From Methanomassiliicoccaceae archaeon (GTDB lineage Archaea; Thermoplasmatota; Thermoplasmata; Methanomassiliicoccales; Methanomethylophilaceae), in the NCBI GenBank assembly GCA_016284295.1, contig JAEEOP010000021.1, positions 1 through 63,282 on the forward strand: DNA of 63,282 bases, in the 5' to 3' direction. The position numbers were made by a program, and so were the translations under genes. This document shows, in pieces, positions 53,643 through 61,586 of the stretch (position 1 is its first letter; each line of letters begins with the position of its first letter). The notes under the pieces were generated by a model, which ran no database searches, had not been told where the DNA came from, and worked only from the letters and a program-made list of their open reading frames with translations.

Positions 53643-54973
53643 TCGGATATCTCCTTATCGTTGCCGCTCTCGGTGCGGCGCCTTGGAAACTGTTTCTTGA
53701 GGATTATCGCCGCTATGGCGACTATGCCTGTGTACTGTATGATGCCGCTGATTATGGACCAGAGGTCCAGGCCGCTTATGCCCATGAACTTGGATTCGAA
53801 GGACAGGAACATGTCCGACCACGATGCGAAGGGCATCGCTCCGCCGTACATGGTTATCGATGACAGGTCCATCACTATCGGGCTCAGCGCATAGAGTGAT
53901 GTTCCCACGCAGAGTATGGTGAAGGGTATGCGGAGCATCCTTTCCTTGCAGACCATCATGATGATCAGCAGCGGCGCCATCACCAGGATGTACTGCGGGG
54001 ACGACGGGTTGAGGAACACTATCGCTATCGAGATGAAGGCGAACCATAGGAACCCCTTGTCGATGTCCTCGTGTTCCGTCTTCAGGAACAATACGGCTAT
54101 GAACGCCTCCGCGATCATAATCAAAGTGTACACGACCAGACCGTCGATGCTCATCAGGATGTCTATGAGCTCCACCGCGCCGGTCGCCCTTGCGGAGAGG
54201 AACGAGAAGCTGTCGCCCAGATGCCCGTCCATTATGGGCGGTAGCATGACAACCGCGAAGATCGCGAGCGCCCCGATTATAGCTTTGGCGACCCTCAGTA
54301 TACCGCCCTTGCCGTGCTTGACCAGGATGTATGCGACCAGGATGAACACCATGAACACGGGGAAGAACTTCAGCAGCACCGCGGATGCGAACATCCCTCC
54401 GGCGATGAACTCCTGTCCTTTGATCAATGTGGCGATGCACAGCAGGACGAACGTCGCGGATATGGTGTCGAACATCCCTCCGGTGGCTCCCACCACGATG
54501 ACGAAGGCGCAGATGAACCATAATGCGAAGCACACCCTCGCCTTCTGGACATCCCCGAAGACCTCGCGGACGATCCAGAAGATCAAGTATGCGTTGAGCA
54601 GGTCGAACAGCGTGAGCATGACGGTGACCGCGGTGTTGAACGCCGGCGTGGTCACGAATGCCGTGTTGCGGTAGAAGTTGGTGTGCTCCTCGGTGAACAG
54701 CATCTCGGCGAACCTGTCGCCGAGAAGATCGACTCCGAAGAGCCCTGTGAACTGGGAGAACACTCCCAGGATGTACCCCCATACGGGGCTGTAGTAGTAG
54801 CCGGCCACGTCGTACAGTCCGTTGCCTGCTTCGAAGTTGGATATGGTGAGCGCCCAGTGGTAGACGTCGTAGTTGTACGTCAGGAGGTATCCGAGCACGA
54901 GCCTGACGGCTATCCCGATGATGATCACCAGCAGGATGCTCCTGCACAGGACGCCTCTGTCGCCGAAGACGAT
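53639..54973 (-). CDS. GT-C-like polytopic membrane protein (copy 2), probable AUC start
   Basis: 444 residues if translation begins at ATC 54973; 429 from the in-frame GTG 54928. The extended N-terminus VFGDRGVLCRSILL aligns with MFFDDRKFLCKGILL of copy 1, whose ATG stands where ATC stands here. GGAGGTGA, containing the preceding stop, lies just before. Core motifs: YLLTYNYDVYHWALTISNFEAGNGLY and GYYYSPVWGYILG. About ten membrane helices. Confidence 0.82.
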   Translation of the reverse strand: MVFGDRGVLCRSILLVIIIGIAVRLVLGYLLTYNYDVYHWALTISNFEAGNGLYDVAGYYYSPVWGYILGVFSQFTGLFGVDLLGDRFAEMLFTEEHTNFYRNTAFVTTPAFNTAVTVMLTLFDLLNAYLIFWIVREVFGDVQKARVCFALWFICAFVIVVGATGGMFDTISATFVLLCIATLIKGQEFIAGGMFASAVLLKFFPVFMVFILVAYILVKHGKGGILRVAKAIIGALAIFAVVMLPPIMDGHLGDSFSFLSARATGAVELIDILMSIDGLVVYTLIMIAEAFIAVLFLKTEHEDIDKGFLWFAFISIAIVFLNPSSPQYILVMAPLLIIMMVCKERMLRIPFTILCVGTSLYALSPIVMDLSSITMYGGAMPFASWSDMFLSFESKFMGISGLDLWSIISGIIQYTGIVAIAAIILKKQFPRRRTESGNDKEISE

Positions 54974-54974
54974 G

Positions 54975-56075
54975 TCACCTCCTTCTGCCGCATTCCTCGA
55001 CGGTGTCCATGAGGAACTTCTCGTAGCCGTCGATATGGTTGGACCAGTCGTAGTATTCGGCCTGTGCCCTTGCCTTCATCCCAAGGTCCATCCTGAGGGA
55101 TTCGTTGGAGAGCAGTCCGTTGATCGCATCTGCCAGGGCCTTGGGATCGGCGGGATCGACCAGGATGCCTCCTTCCCCAACGGTCTCGGGGAGGCCGTTC
55201 ACGTTGGTCGCTATGATAGGTCTCCTCTGGGCCATGACCTCCACGGCCACCATGCCGAAGGCCTCGTAGAGCGACGGCATGACCAGCATCTTGCAGGTGC
55301 CCATGAGCTCCTCCTTCCTCTCTTCGGAGACGTATCCTAGGAACTCAACCTTGTCATCCAATCCCAATCTCTTCGCCTGATTCTTCAGGCGCTTCTCTTC
55401 TGGACCCTTTCCGCATATCAGGAGCTTGCAGTCGACCTCCTTCATCGCTTCGAGCAGGTACCTGATGCCCTTGACCTTCACCAGTCTTCCAAGCGAGAGG
55501 ATGAAGTCCCCCTCGTCCCTCATGACGTACGGCTTGACATGGCCGCAGGTGGGGATGGTGTAGACCTTCTCGGCAGGAGCCCCTCTGGAGATGAGGTCCT
55601 CGCGGATGCCGTTGTTGACGGTGACGATCCTGTCGAACCTGAGCATCTTCTTCCAGAACATCTCGTCGTTGACGGCGGATGCCATCTTCGCGATCCCGGT
55701 GCCCTCGTGCCAGGTGTTGTGGACGGTATGGATCTTCACGCCCTTGTACGCATCCAGGGCCTTGTTGTAGGACGGCGCCCATCTGTAGTTGTAGTTGACG
55801 ATGTCCCCGTCCAGGGAGTCGAGGGCATCCAGGATGCCGTACGAGCGGATGTACGGGGGGTTGTAGATGTTGAAGAACTTGGACTTGAGGCGGATGATCC
55901 TGTAGCCCTCGGGGGTCACTTCCTCTTCCGGCGTGTCCGGGAGCCTCCCAGTGAGCACTATGACCTCGTGTCCCCTCTCGGCCAGAAGGGTGGATGTCTG
56001 ATGCATACGGTTCTCTATCCCGCCTTTGTAGGGATAGAAGAACGGATTGACGTCGATTATCCTAATTGTGCCCAC
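54975..56075 (-). CDS. GT4 glycosyltransferase, GTG or AUU start
   Basis: 366 residues from GTG 56075, or 363 from ATT 56066 (MRIIDVNPFFYPYKGGIENR if ATT initiates). The GTG is embedded in AAGGTGG, which is spaced 5 bases from the ATT as a ribosome-binding site would be. C-terminal motifs: FILSLGRLVKVKGIRYLLEAM, KLLICGKGPEEKRL, and SLYEAFGMVAVEVMAQRRPI. Paralogue of the gene at 36813. First gene of the 56075-51319 operon. Confidence 0.9.
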   Translation of the reverse strand: MGTIRIIDVNPFFYPYKGGIENRMHQTSTLLAERGHEVIVLTGRLPDTPEEEVTPEGYRIIRLKSKFFNIYNPPYIRSYGILDALDSLDGDIVNYNYRWAPSYNKALDAYKGVKIHTVHNTWHEGTGIAKMASAVNDEMFWKKMLRFDRIVTVNNGIREDLISRGAPAEKVYTIPTCGHVKPYVMRDEGDFILSLGRLVKVKGIRYLLEAMKEVDCKLLICGKGPEEKRLKNQAKRLGLDDKVEFLGYVSEERKEELMGTCKMLVMPSLYEAFGMVAVEVMAQRRPIIATNVNGLPETVGEGGILVDPADPKALADAINGLLSNESLRMDLGMKARAQAEYYDWSNHIDGYEKFLMDTVEECGRRR

Positions 56076-56088
56076 CTTTCAAAGTTCT

Positions 56089-56105
56089 GGCATCACGGAG
56101 ATGCC
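56089..56105. promoter_or_regulatory. Short dyad upstream of the GT4 operon
   Basis: GGCATC-ACGGA-GATGCC, a perfect 6-base inverted repeat with a 5-base spacer, 14 bases upstream of the GT4 start. Position fits an operator or leader hairpin. Confidence 0.4.
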
Positions 56106-56162
56106 ACAATATCGACAGGATAACCGTTCTTCCTTATTATTGTTAGAGTCGCGGGCGGATGG

Positions 56163-56386
56163 TCAGGACCGGTCCACGGCGGAATCGTCCATGAGGTCGT
56201 TTTCGAAGATCCGTCTCATATCGGGCTCCTTTTCCAGGTTCACCTCGATGTAGGATTCGTAATTCGATGAGAGGAATTGGTGAATGGAATAGGTATTGCC
56301 GACCTGTCTGCATCCGAGGAGGACAAGCGGCTTGCGATATGGTTCTTCTTCCATGCAACTAGCTTCTCCCCTATCTTTCTCTGCAT
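56163..56386 (-). pseudogene. N-terminal remnant of a DUF4143-type AAA ATPase
   Basis: Starts MQRKIGEKLVAWKK in one frame and, after a shift near 56345, continues YRKPLVLLGCRQVGNTYSI, SSNYESYIEVNLEKEPDMRRIF in another to TGA 56163. The P-loop is damaged: GCRQVGNT has Asn where Lys is needed. Only about 75 codons of the usual 400 remain. Same family as the remnant at 46842, but the opposite end of the protein. Confidence 0.78.
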
Positions 56387-56415
56387 GACGATATTAGCCA
56401 GTATGGTTATTTGTA

Positions 56416-56500
56416 TTTTTATTCGGGGGTATTTGGAATGAAAATGCATTTTAATTTGGGGGTAATTGCACACAAAATGCATTTTAATTCGGGGGTAACG
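56416..56500. repeat. 33-base tandem repeats (2.6 copies)
   Basis: Units start at 56416, 56449 and 56482 (the last cut after 19 bases). Shared core TTTTAATTCGGGGGTA then variable sequence ending AAAATGCA. They lie between the ATPase remnant and the DUF368 gene's end. Iteron-like spacing of three full helical turns suggests protein-binding sites. Confidence 0.75.
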
Positions 56501-56521
56501 CAGACCCGACCGAGGGAGGAT

Positions 56522-57406
56522 TCACTCCTTCGATGCGTAGTACTTCGAGAACAGGTGCATGGCGTATCCCGCGATGATCCCGGCGACGATGCAGACCGCG
56601 ATGGGCACGAGCATGTCGTCCCCGTCCATCTTGAGGATGGCCTCGACCGTGACGGTCACCACGGATCCGAGGGTCAGACCCAGTATAGCCAGATATGTTG
56701 ATTTCCTGTGCTGCGTCACACATCTGTCTATGATCTTCGCGAAGAGGATCACACCGATCAGCGCACCGACGATCAGAGGGATCAACGTACCGAACTGGAG
56801 GTTCCCGACACCCTCGATGACCGCTCCGAAGAGTCCGAGAGCGAGGAGTATGGTGGAGCCGCTGATCCCGGGGGACAGGGCGCAGACCACATAGACCATT
56901 CCCGCGAAGAACATGATTATCGGTCCGGGGGACTCCATCTGCTCGCTGGTCTGGAGGCCGATGAAGAGGATCCCGATCATGACGAGGAATCCGCAGACAA
57001 GAGCCAGCAGGTTCATCGGAGTATACTTCTCGCCGTCATCGGACTGCTTCTTGATGTCCGGTATCTGCATCAGGATGAGCACCGCGAAGAAGAACATCAG
57101 CGGCACCTCGTAGGAATCGACGAGGAAATCCAATCCCTTGGAGCAGATGACCACTCCGATAAATCCGCCGATGGCGACGGTCAGGAGGAACTTCCAATCA
57201 GAGATGATGTTCCTGAGCTTGGATACGTCATGTATGAGCCTCTCGTAGATGCCGAAGATGACGGTCACGGTGGCGCCGCTGGCGCCGGGCATGATCATGA
57301 AGATCCCTGCGATGACACCTACGATGACGTTCCTGATGTATCCTGCGATTCCCATGGACCGACCGATGCGGACCATCGTTATTAACACCTCTGGTTCGTA
57401 TGGCAT
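56522..57406 (-). CDS. DUF368 membrane protein, polyprenyl-phosphate translocase type
   Basis: 294 residues from ATG 57406, eight to nine membrane segments. Two inverted-repeat signatures: [22 protein letters not shown] and [23 protein letters not shown] (PG-SG loops), the hallmark of DUF368. Bacterial members (PopT) return undecaprenyl phosphate across the membrane; an archaeal dolichyl-phosphate role is an extrapolation supported by the glycan neighbours. The TATA box shared with the L7Ae gene lies 20-30 bases upstream, so the message is probably leaderless. Confidence 0.9.
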   Translation of the reverse strand: MPYEPEVLITMVRIGRSMGIAGYIRNVIVGVIAGIFMIMPGASGATVTVIFGIYERLIHDVSKLRNIISDWKFLLTVAIGGFIGVVICSKGLDFLVDSYEVPLMFFFAVLILMQIPDIKKQSDDGEKYTPMNLLALVCGFLVMIGILFIGLQTSEQMESPGPIIMFFAGMVYVVCALSPGISGSTILLALGLFGAVIEGVGNLQFGTLIPLIVGALIGVILFAKIIDRCVTQHRKSTYLAILGLTLGSVVTVTVEAILKMDGDDMLVPIAVCIVAGIIAGYAMHLFSKYYASKE

Positions 57407-57426
57407 CCAAAAGGAAGGGGTCAGCC

Positions 57427-57436
57427 TTTTTATATC
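57427..57436. promoter_or_regulatory. Divergent TATA box, DUF368 and L7Ae operon
   Basis: TTTTTATATC on the plus strand (GATATAAAAA on the minus) in the gap between two divergent transcripts. Spacing predicts a leaderless DUF368 message and a leader of about 65 bases before L7Ae. Confidence 0.6.
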
Positions 57437-57456
57437 ACTATAAGATAGGGCGGAAT

Positions 57457-57504
57457 GCTCTTACAGAGCCGATGAATGATGAAGGCGTCTTTGAACGCCT
57501 GAAA
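57457..57504 (+). promoter_or_regulatory. Leader hairpins with kink-turn-like element before L7Ae
   Basis: Two hairpins in the predicted leader: GCTCT-TAC-AGAGC (57457-57469) and AGGCGT-CTTTGA-ACGCCT (57483-57500). The second is flanked by GA on both sides, preceded by ATGAT, the layout of tandem sheared G-A pairs and a bulge in a kink-turn. L7Ae binds kink-turns and is known to repress its own mRNA through one in other archaea, so feedback control is likely. The outer stem is weak. Confidence 0.55.
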
Positions 57505-57516
57505 GAGGTAATTGAA

Positions 57517-57882
57517 ATGTCTGTATTTGTTAGATTCGAGACTCCTAAGGAGGTCTCCGACAAGGCATACGCTCTTGCTGAGGCAGCAAGGGATGGCGGA
57601 AAGATCAAGAAGGGAACCAACGAGGTCACAAAGGCCGTCGAGCGCGGATCCGCAGCCATGGTCATCATGGCCGTCGATGTCGAGCCCCCAGAGATCCTCG
57701 CCCACATGCCCGCACTCTGCGACGAGAGGAACGTTCCCTATGTGTACGTCCCCAGCAAGGTCGAGCTCGGAGCAGCCATCGGACTCAACAAGCCCGCAGC
57801 ATCCGTCGCCATCATGGACGTCGGAAAGGGAAAGGCACTTTGTGAAGAGATCGCACAGGCTACCGCAGCACTCAAGAACTGA
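57517..57882 (+). CDS. rpl7ae: Ribosomal protein L7Ae
   Basis: 121 residues from ATG 57517 ([18 protein letters not shown]), ribosome-binding site GAGGTAA. RNA-binding region [20 protein letters not shown] and the [27 protein letters not shown] core are typical. Also a kink-turn-binding subunit of box C/D and H/ACA RNPs and RNase P. First gene of an L7Ae-S28e-L24e-Ndk operon. Confidence 0.97.
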   Translation: MSVFVRFETPKEVSDKAYALAEAARDGGKIKKGTNEVTKAVERGSAAMVIMAVDVEPPEILAHMPALCDERNVPYVYVPSKVELGAAIGLNKPAASVAIMDVGKGKALCEEIAQATAALKN

Positions 57883-57892
57883 GGTGAGCTGA

Positions 57893-58105
57893 ATGGTCGA
57901 CACTGACAGCATCCCTTCCGAAGTCGTTGAAATCATCGGAAGGACCGGAATGACCGGCGAGGCAACTCAGGTCAAGGTCCGTGTCCTCGATGGTCGCGAC
58001 AAGGGAAGGATCATTACAAGGAACATCATGGGTCCTGTCAGAATGGGCGACATCCTCATGCTGAGGGAGACGTCCAGAGAAGCCAGGAAACTGGGTATGA
58101 GGTGA
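57893..58105 (+). CDS. rps28e: Ribosomal protein S28e
   Basis: 70 residues, OB-fold: [58 protein letters not shown]. The C-terminal LRETxREAR is the family signature. Ten bases after the L7Ae stop with a GAGGTGAG site. Confidence 0.97.
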   Translation: MVDTDSIPSEVVEIIGRTGMTGEATQVKVRVLDGRDKGRIITRNIMGPVRMGDILMLRETSREARKLGMR

Positions 58106-58110
58106 TTTCG

Positions 58111-58332
58111 ATGGTAGACACAACAAGGAAATGCTCTTTCTGCGGTGCTCCCATCGAGCCCGGTACCGGAAAGATGTACGTCAAGAAGGACGGAACTATC
58201 CTGTTCTTCGACGCCAACAAGTGCTACAAGAACATGATCCAGCTCAAGAGGGTCGCCCGTACGACCGAGTGGACCGAGAAGGCAGCCGTGGAGAAGGCTG
58301 CAAGGCTCAAGGCGGCCGAGAAGAAGGAGTGA
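58111..58332 (+). CDS. rpl24e: Ribosomal protein L24e
   Basis: 73 residues from ATG 58111 (GAGGTGA 5 bases upstream; GTG 58102 overlaps S28e). Zinc finger start [21 protein letters not shown] and [10 protein letters not shown]. The second zinc pair is incomplete: only the Cys of NKCYK is visible where CXXC is common. Confidence 0.95.
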   Translation: MVDTTRKCSFCGAPIEPGTGKMYVKKDGTILFFDANKCYKNMIQLKRVARTTEWTEKAAVEKAARLKAAEKKE

Positions 58333-58337
58333 ATTCC

Positions 58338-58793
58338 ATGGCAATGGAGCAGACCTACCTCATGGTGAAGCCCGACGGAGTCCAGCGCGGACTCTGCGGC
58401 GAGATCCTCTCCCGCTTCGAGAAGAAGGGTCTCAAGATCGTCGGACTCAAGTTCATGGTCATCCCCAAGGAAGTCGCCGAGAAGCACTACGGCGAGCACA
58501 AGGATAAGCCCTTCTTCCCTTCGCTGATCAACTACATCACCTCCGGGCCTGTCATGGCGATGGTGCTCGAGGGAGAGGATGCGGTCCAAATCTGCAGGAA
58601 CATGATGGGCAAGACCAAACCCATTGAGTCCGCACCCGGTACCATCCGCGGCGATTATGCCATGGTGACCGGCTGCAACATCATCCACGGATCGGATTCG
58701 GTAGAGTCCGCCAAGAGGGAGATCTCCATCTTCTTCAAGCCCGAGGAGCTTGTCTCTTACGACAGGACCGCGGACAAGTGGATCTACGAGTGA
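58338..58793 (+). CDS. ndk: Nucleoside diphosphate kinase
   Basis: 151 residues. [41 protein letters not shown], and active-site His in [16 protein letters not shown]. Transfers the gamma-phosphate from ATP to NDPs. Last gene of the ribosomal operon, 5 bases after L24e, followed by a strong terminator. Confidence 0.97.
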   Translation: MAMEQTYLMVKPDGVQRGLCGEILSRFEKKGLKIVGLKFMVIPKEVAEKHYGEHKDKPFFPSLINYITSGPVMAMVLEGEDAVQICRNMMGKTKPIESAPGTIRGDYAMVTGCNIIHGSDSVESAKREISIFFKPEELVSYDRTADKWIYE

Positions 58794-58816
58794 ACTCGTT
58801 GGACGTAAACTATCAA

Positions 58817-58847
58817 GGGACGGACGGACCCCTGGGTCCTCCGTCCC
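58817..58847 (+). terminator. Terminator of the L7Ae-ndk operon
   Basis: GGGACGGA and TCCGTCCC pair perfectly; inside, GGACCC and GGGTCC pair around CT, giving a near-continuous 14-base-pair stem. AT-rich ATATTATCGATTTTTG follows. Strongest hairpin in the window. Confidence 0.8.
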
Positions 58848-58919
58848 ATATTATCGATTTTTGATTGTCTGGAACTGTGCCAAGTCTGTTGTCGTATTGT
58901 TCTGTGCTGGTCGAGTATC

Positions 58920-59345
58920 GTGGTTCGAAGTATACTGTCATCACGGGGACAGGTTCGTGTTCCTTATGGAATTCGCTCTAAAACAGGAGCTGGTGGGAAA
59001 TATCCCAGTGAGGGACGATTACGGCCGCATCATTTACGATCCGTAAGGTAAGACGGTGACGGAGGATGCCGACATGGACGTGGTGACTACGACTCGCAAC
59101 GCGAACAACCGCATCGATCTGTTTGCCGAATGCAAGTTTAGCAACCGCAAAGCATCTCTCACGACGCTGAATAACTTGCGGAGGAGGGTATCGTACCCAA
59201 GAGGCGGGTTCAATGTCCGTCACTGCCCGATATCGGTTAGCGGTTTCGAGGACGGCAGCAGGAGTATGCCGAGGAGAAAGGCATTATGCTGATAGATACG
59301 GATATGACCGCGGGCAAGGTGCAGTATCCGGAACTGTTCCGATGA
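58920..59345 (+). pseudogene. Decayed C-terminus of an archaeal DUF234-type ATPase
   Basis: Fragments in order: FLMEFALKQELVGNIPVRDDYGRIIYDP, a TAA stop at 59044, EDADMDVVTTTRNANNRIDLFAECKFSNRKASLTTLNNL, then after a shift near 59255, YAEEKGIMLIDTDMTAGKVQYPELF to TGA 59345. The DLFAECKF stretch is the C-terminal nuclease-like signature of these ATPases. The AAA+ half is gone. TAA, not UAG, is the interrupting stop, so recoding does not rescue it. Confidence 0.72.
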
Positions 59346-59411
59346 GGGACGGACCCGCCGTTCGGCCAGATATTCCATCGATGTCCATGAGGTGGGGTCC
59401 GGACCCTCATC
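59341..59411. repeat. Long imperfect inverted repeat before aIF5B
   Basis: Arms GATGAGGGACGGACCC (59341-59356) and GGGTCCGGACCCTCATC (59395-59411), one extra base in the right arm, 38-base loop. It lies at the end of the decayed ATPase and could be a terminator for it or a mobile-element end. Confidence 0.6.
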
Positions 59412-59522
59412 AGCGGTGTGAAATCCTCCGGATGGAAAGCTTTTTTACTCATCCGCCTTTGCCTGGACAAACACTTTTTATATGCTGTAAAAACAATTTT
59501 GATTGCATGGATTGTGGTGGCT

Positions 59523-61271
59523 ATGGCGATAAGACAACCGGTTGTGAGCGTTCTCGGTCACGTAGACCATGGAAAGACGAAACTTCTTGATAGGATCAGG
59601 GGAACCTCGGTTCAGGCCCGCGAGGCAGGTGCCATCACGCAGCACATAGGTGCCACGGAGGTCCCCATCGAGCACATCTACAAGGTATGCAACCAACTTA
59701 TAGGGAACAAGAAGTTCGACGTTCCCGGTCTGCTTTTCATAGACACTCCAGGCCATCATTCTTTCATCACCCTCCGCGCAAGAGGAGGTTCCCTCGCGGA
59801 CATAGCCGTCCTCGTCATAGACATAAGGGAAGGCATCATGCCTCAGACCATCGAATCCATCAGGATCCTCAGGCAGTACAAGACACCGTTCGTCATAGCT
59901 CTGAACAAGGTGGACACCATAGAGGGATGGATATCCGAGGAGGGAAGGCCGTTCATTCTCTCAGAGAAGAAGCAGCAGGCCCATACCCTCGAGGTCTTCA
60001 ACGATAAGCTGTACACGGTCATCGCCCAGCTGTCGGATCAGGGGATATATGCCGACAGGTACGACAGGATAGACGATTTCACCAAGAATGTGGCTTTGGT
60101 CCCCATATCCGCGAAGGAGGGCGAGGGTGTCCCAGACCTTCTGCTTGTCCTGATAGGTCTGGCACAGCGCTTCCTTGAGTCCCAGCTTGAGAAGGGTGAG
60201 GGGCCCGGCAAAGGTACGATATTGGAGATAAAGGAGGAGAAGGGGCTAGGCAAGACCCTCGACATGATCCTCTATTCCGGTACGATCAAGAAGGGCGACA
60301 TGGTTGCACTGGGAACGAGGGGCTCGCCCGTCGTGACCAAGGTCAAGGCGATCCTCAAGCCTAAGCCTTTGGATGAGATCCGCGATCCGAGGGACAGGTT
60401 CGATTCGGTCCCGGTATTGCATGCGGCCGCCGGGGTGAAGATCTCATGTCAGAACGTCGAGGGGGTAATCGCCGGTGCGCCTATGATCGTCGTCAAGAAC
60501 GAGAAGGATCCGGCAATCAAGACGCTCCAGGAGGAGTCCACGGTCAAGATCGAGACCTCCGAGAGCGGTATATCCATCAAGGCGGATGCCGTCGGTTCCC
60601 TGGAGGCCCTTGCCTTCGAGGCCAAGGCCAACAATATTCCCATCAGGAAGTACGGTGTGGGAGAGATAACCCGCAGGGATATCGTCGAGGCGGCCTACGG
60701 GGATAAGAAGAACTGCGTCCTGCTGGGATTCAATTCGACGCTGTCCAAGGATGCGGAGGCGGAATTGGCCAATCATCCTGAGCTGAAGGTACTCACTAAC
60801 CAGATAGTATACAAGCTCATCGAGGACTACCTGGAGTGGGTGGACGAGTCCAAGAGGCTGGCCGAGGGTGACAAGAGGGCCGAGTTCTCGTTCCCTGCGA
60901 AGTTCAAGATACTTCCCAACTGCATATTCCGTGCCAGCAAGCCGGCCATCGTCGGCGTAAGGGTGCTGGCTGGAAGGATAAGGCCGGGGGAGAACCTGAT
61001 CGGTCCCGACGGACGCGACTGCGGTAGGATAAAGTCCATTCATACGGGCGATGAGACCCTCAAGGAGGCCAAGCAGGGCGACGAGGTCGCCGTCGGCATA
61101 GAGGGCGTGACGGCTGGCAGGCAGATCAACGAGGAGGACGTAATCTACGTCGACCTTATAGGATCGTCCATTAAACCTCTGAAGGAGATGGACCTGAATG
61201 ACGATGAGAAGATGGCTCTTGAGGAGGTCATCGCCATAAAGCGCAGGGAAGAGCCGTTCTGGGGAATGTGA
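59523..61271 (+). CDS. infB: Translation initiation factor aIF5B (IF2-like)
   Basis: 582-residue GTPase promoting subunit joining. G1 GHVDHGKTKLLD, switch I REAGAITQHIGATEV, G3 IDTPGHHSF, G4 NKVD, G5 SAKEGEG, then domains II-IV. The archaeal signature of no long N-terminal extension is met. ATG 59523; TATA box CTTTTTATATGC at 59472-59483 gives a leader of about 15-20 bases. No intein (a known insertion site is intact). Confidence 0.97.
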   Translation: MAIRQPVVSVLGHVDHGKTKLLDRIRGTSVQAREAGAITQHIGATEVPIEHIYKVCNQLIGNKKFDVPGLLFIDTPGHHSFITLRARGGSLADIAVLVIDIREGIMPQTIESIRILRQYKTPFVIALNKVDTIEGWISEEGRPFILSEKKQQAHTLEVFNDKLYTVIAQLSDQGIYADRYDRIDDFTKNVALVPISAKEGEGVPDLLLVLIGLAQRFLESQLEKGEGPGKGTILEIKEEKGLGKTLDMILYSGTIKKGDMVALGTRGSPVVTKVKAILKPKPLDEIRDPRDRFDSVPVLHAAAGVKISCQNVEGVIAGAPMIVVKNEKDPAIKTLQEESTVKIETSESGISIKADAVGSLEALAFEAKANNIPIRKYGVGEITRRDIVEAAYGDKKNCVLLGFNSTLSKDAEAELANHPELKVLTNQIVYKLIEDYLEWVDESKRLAEGDKRAEFSFPAKFKILPNCIFRASKPAIVGVRVLAGRIRPGENLIGPDGRDCGRIKSIHTGDETLKEAKQGDEVAVGIEGVTAGRQINEEDVIYVDLIGSSIKPLKEMDLNDDEKMALEEVIAIKRREEPFWGM

Positions 61272-61586
61272 GCGTTCGTCATTACCCCAGTACGTGGGCT
61301 TGATTTATGCCGAGTACAGTCTGTATGTTCAAAGGCGCTTGAGGATCCCTCTTTCAGAGGGCTGCAGATGTAACATATTGTCATGGACACGTCGATAGTT
61401 GGGAATCTGTGTCTAGGGTGCGTAAAAGAAGGTCATGGCTAACGTATCATGCAGATGGATCGCACAGGATAAATGAGGAGTTATAACCTGAGTTCGCCAT
61501 ATACGCGTGACCTTCGACCTGGCATCCGCTGAGATCATCGGTTGCGTATACACGTCCGCGCGTTCTCAGTTATCCTTTTCGGATGT
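61272..61586. other. 315-base gap between aIF5B and the transposase gene
   Basis: One small hairpin at 61347-61361 (CCCTCT-TTC-AGAGGG) may end aIF5B transcription or the convergent transposase. I see no gene. The right end probably contains the left boundary of the insertion sequence, but I could not match terminal inverted repeats by eye. Confidence 0.4.

Noticed and set aside
58920-59345. An intact ATPase gene rescued by stop-codon recoding
   Set aside because: The internal stop is UAA and a separate frameshift follows, so UAG decoding cannot restore it.
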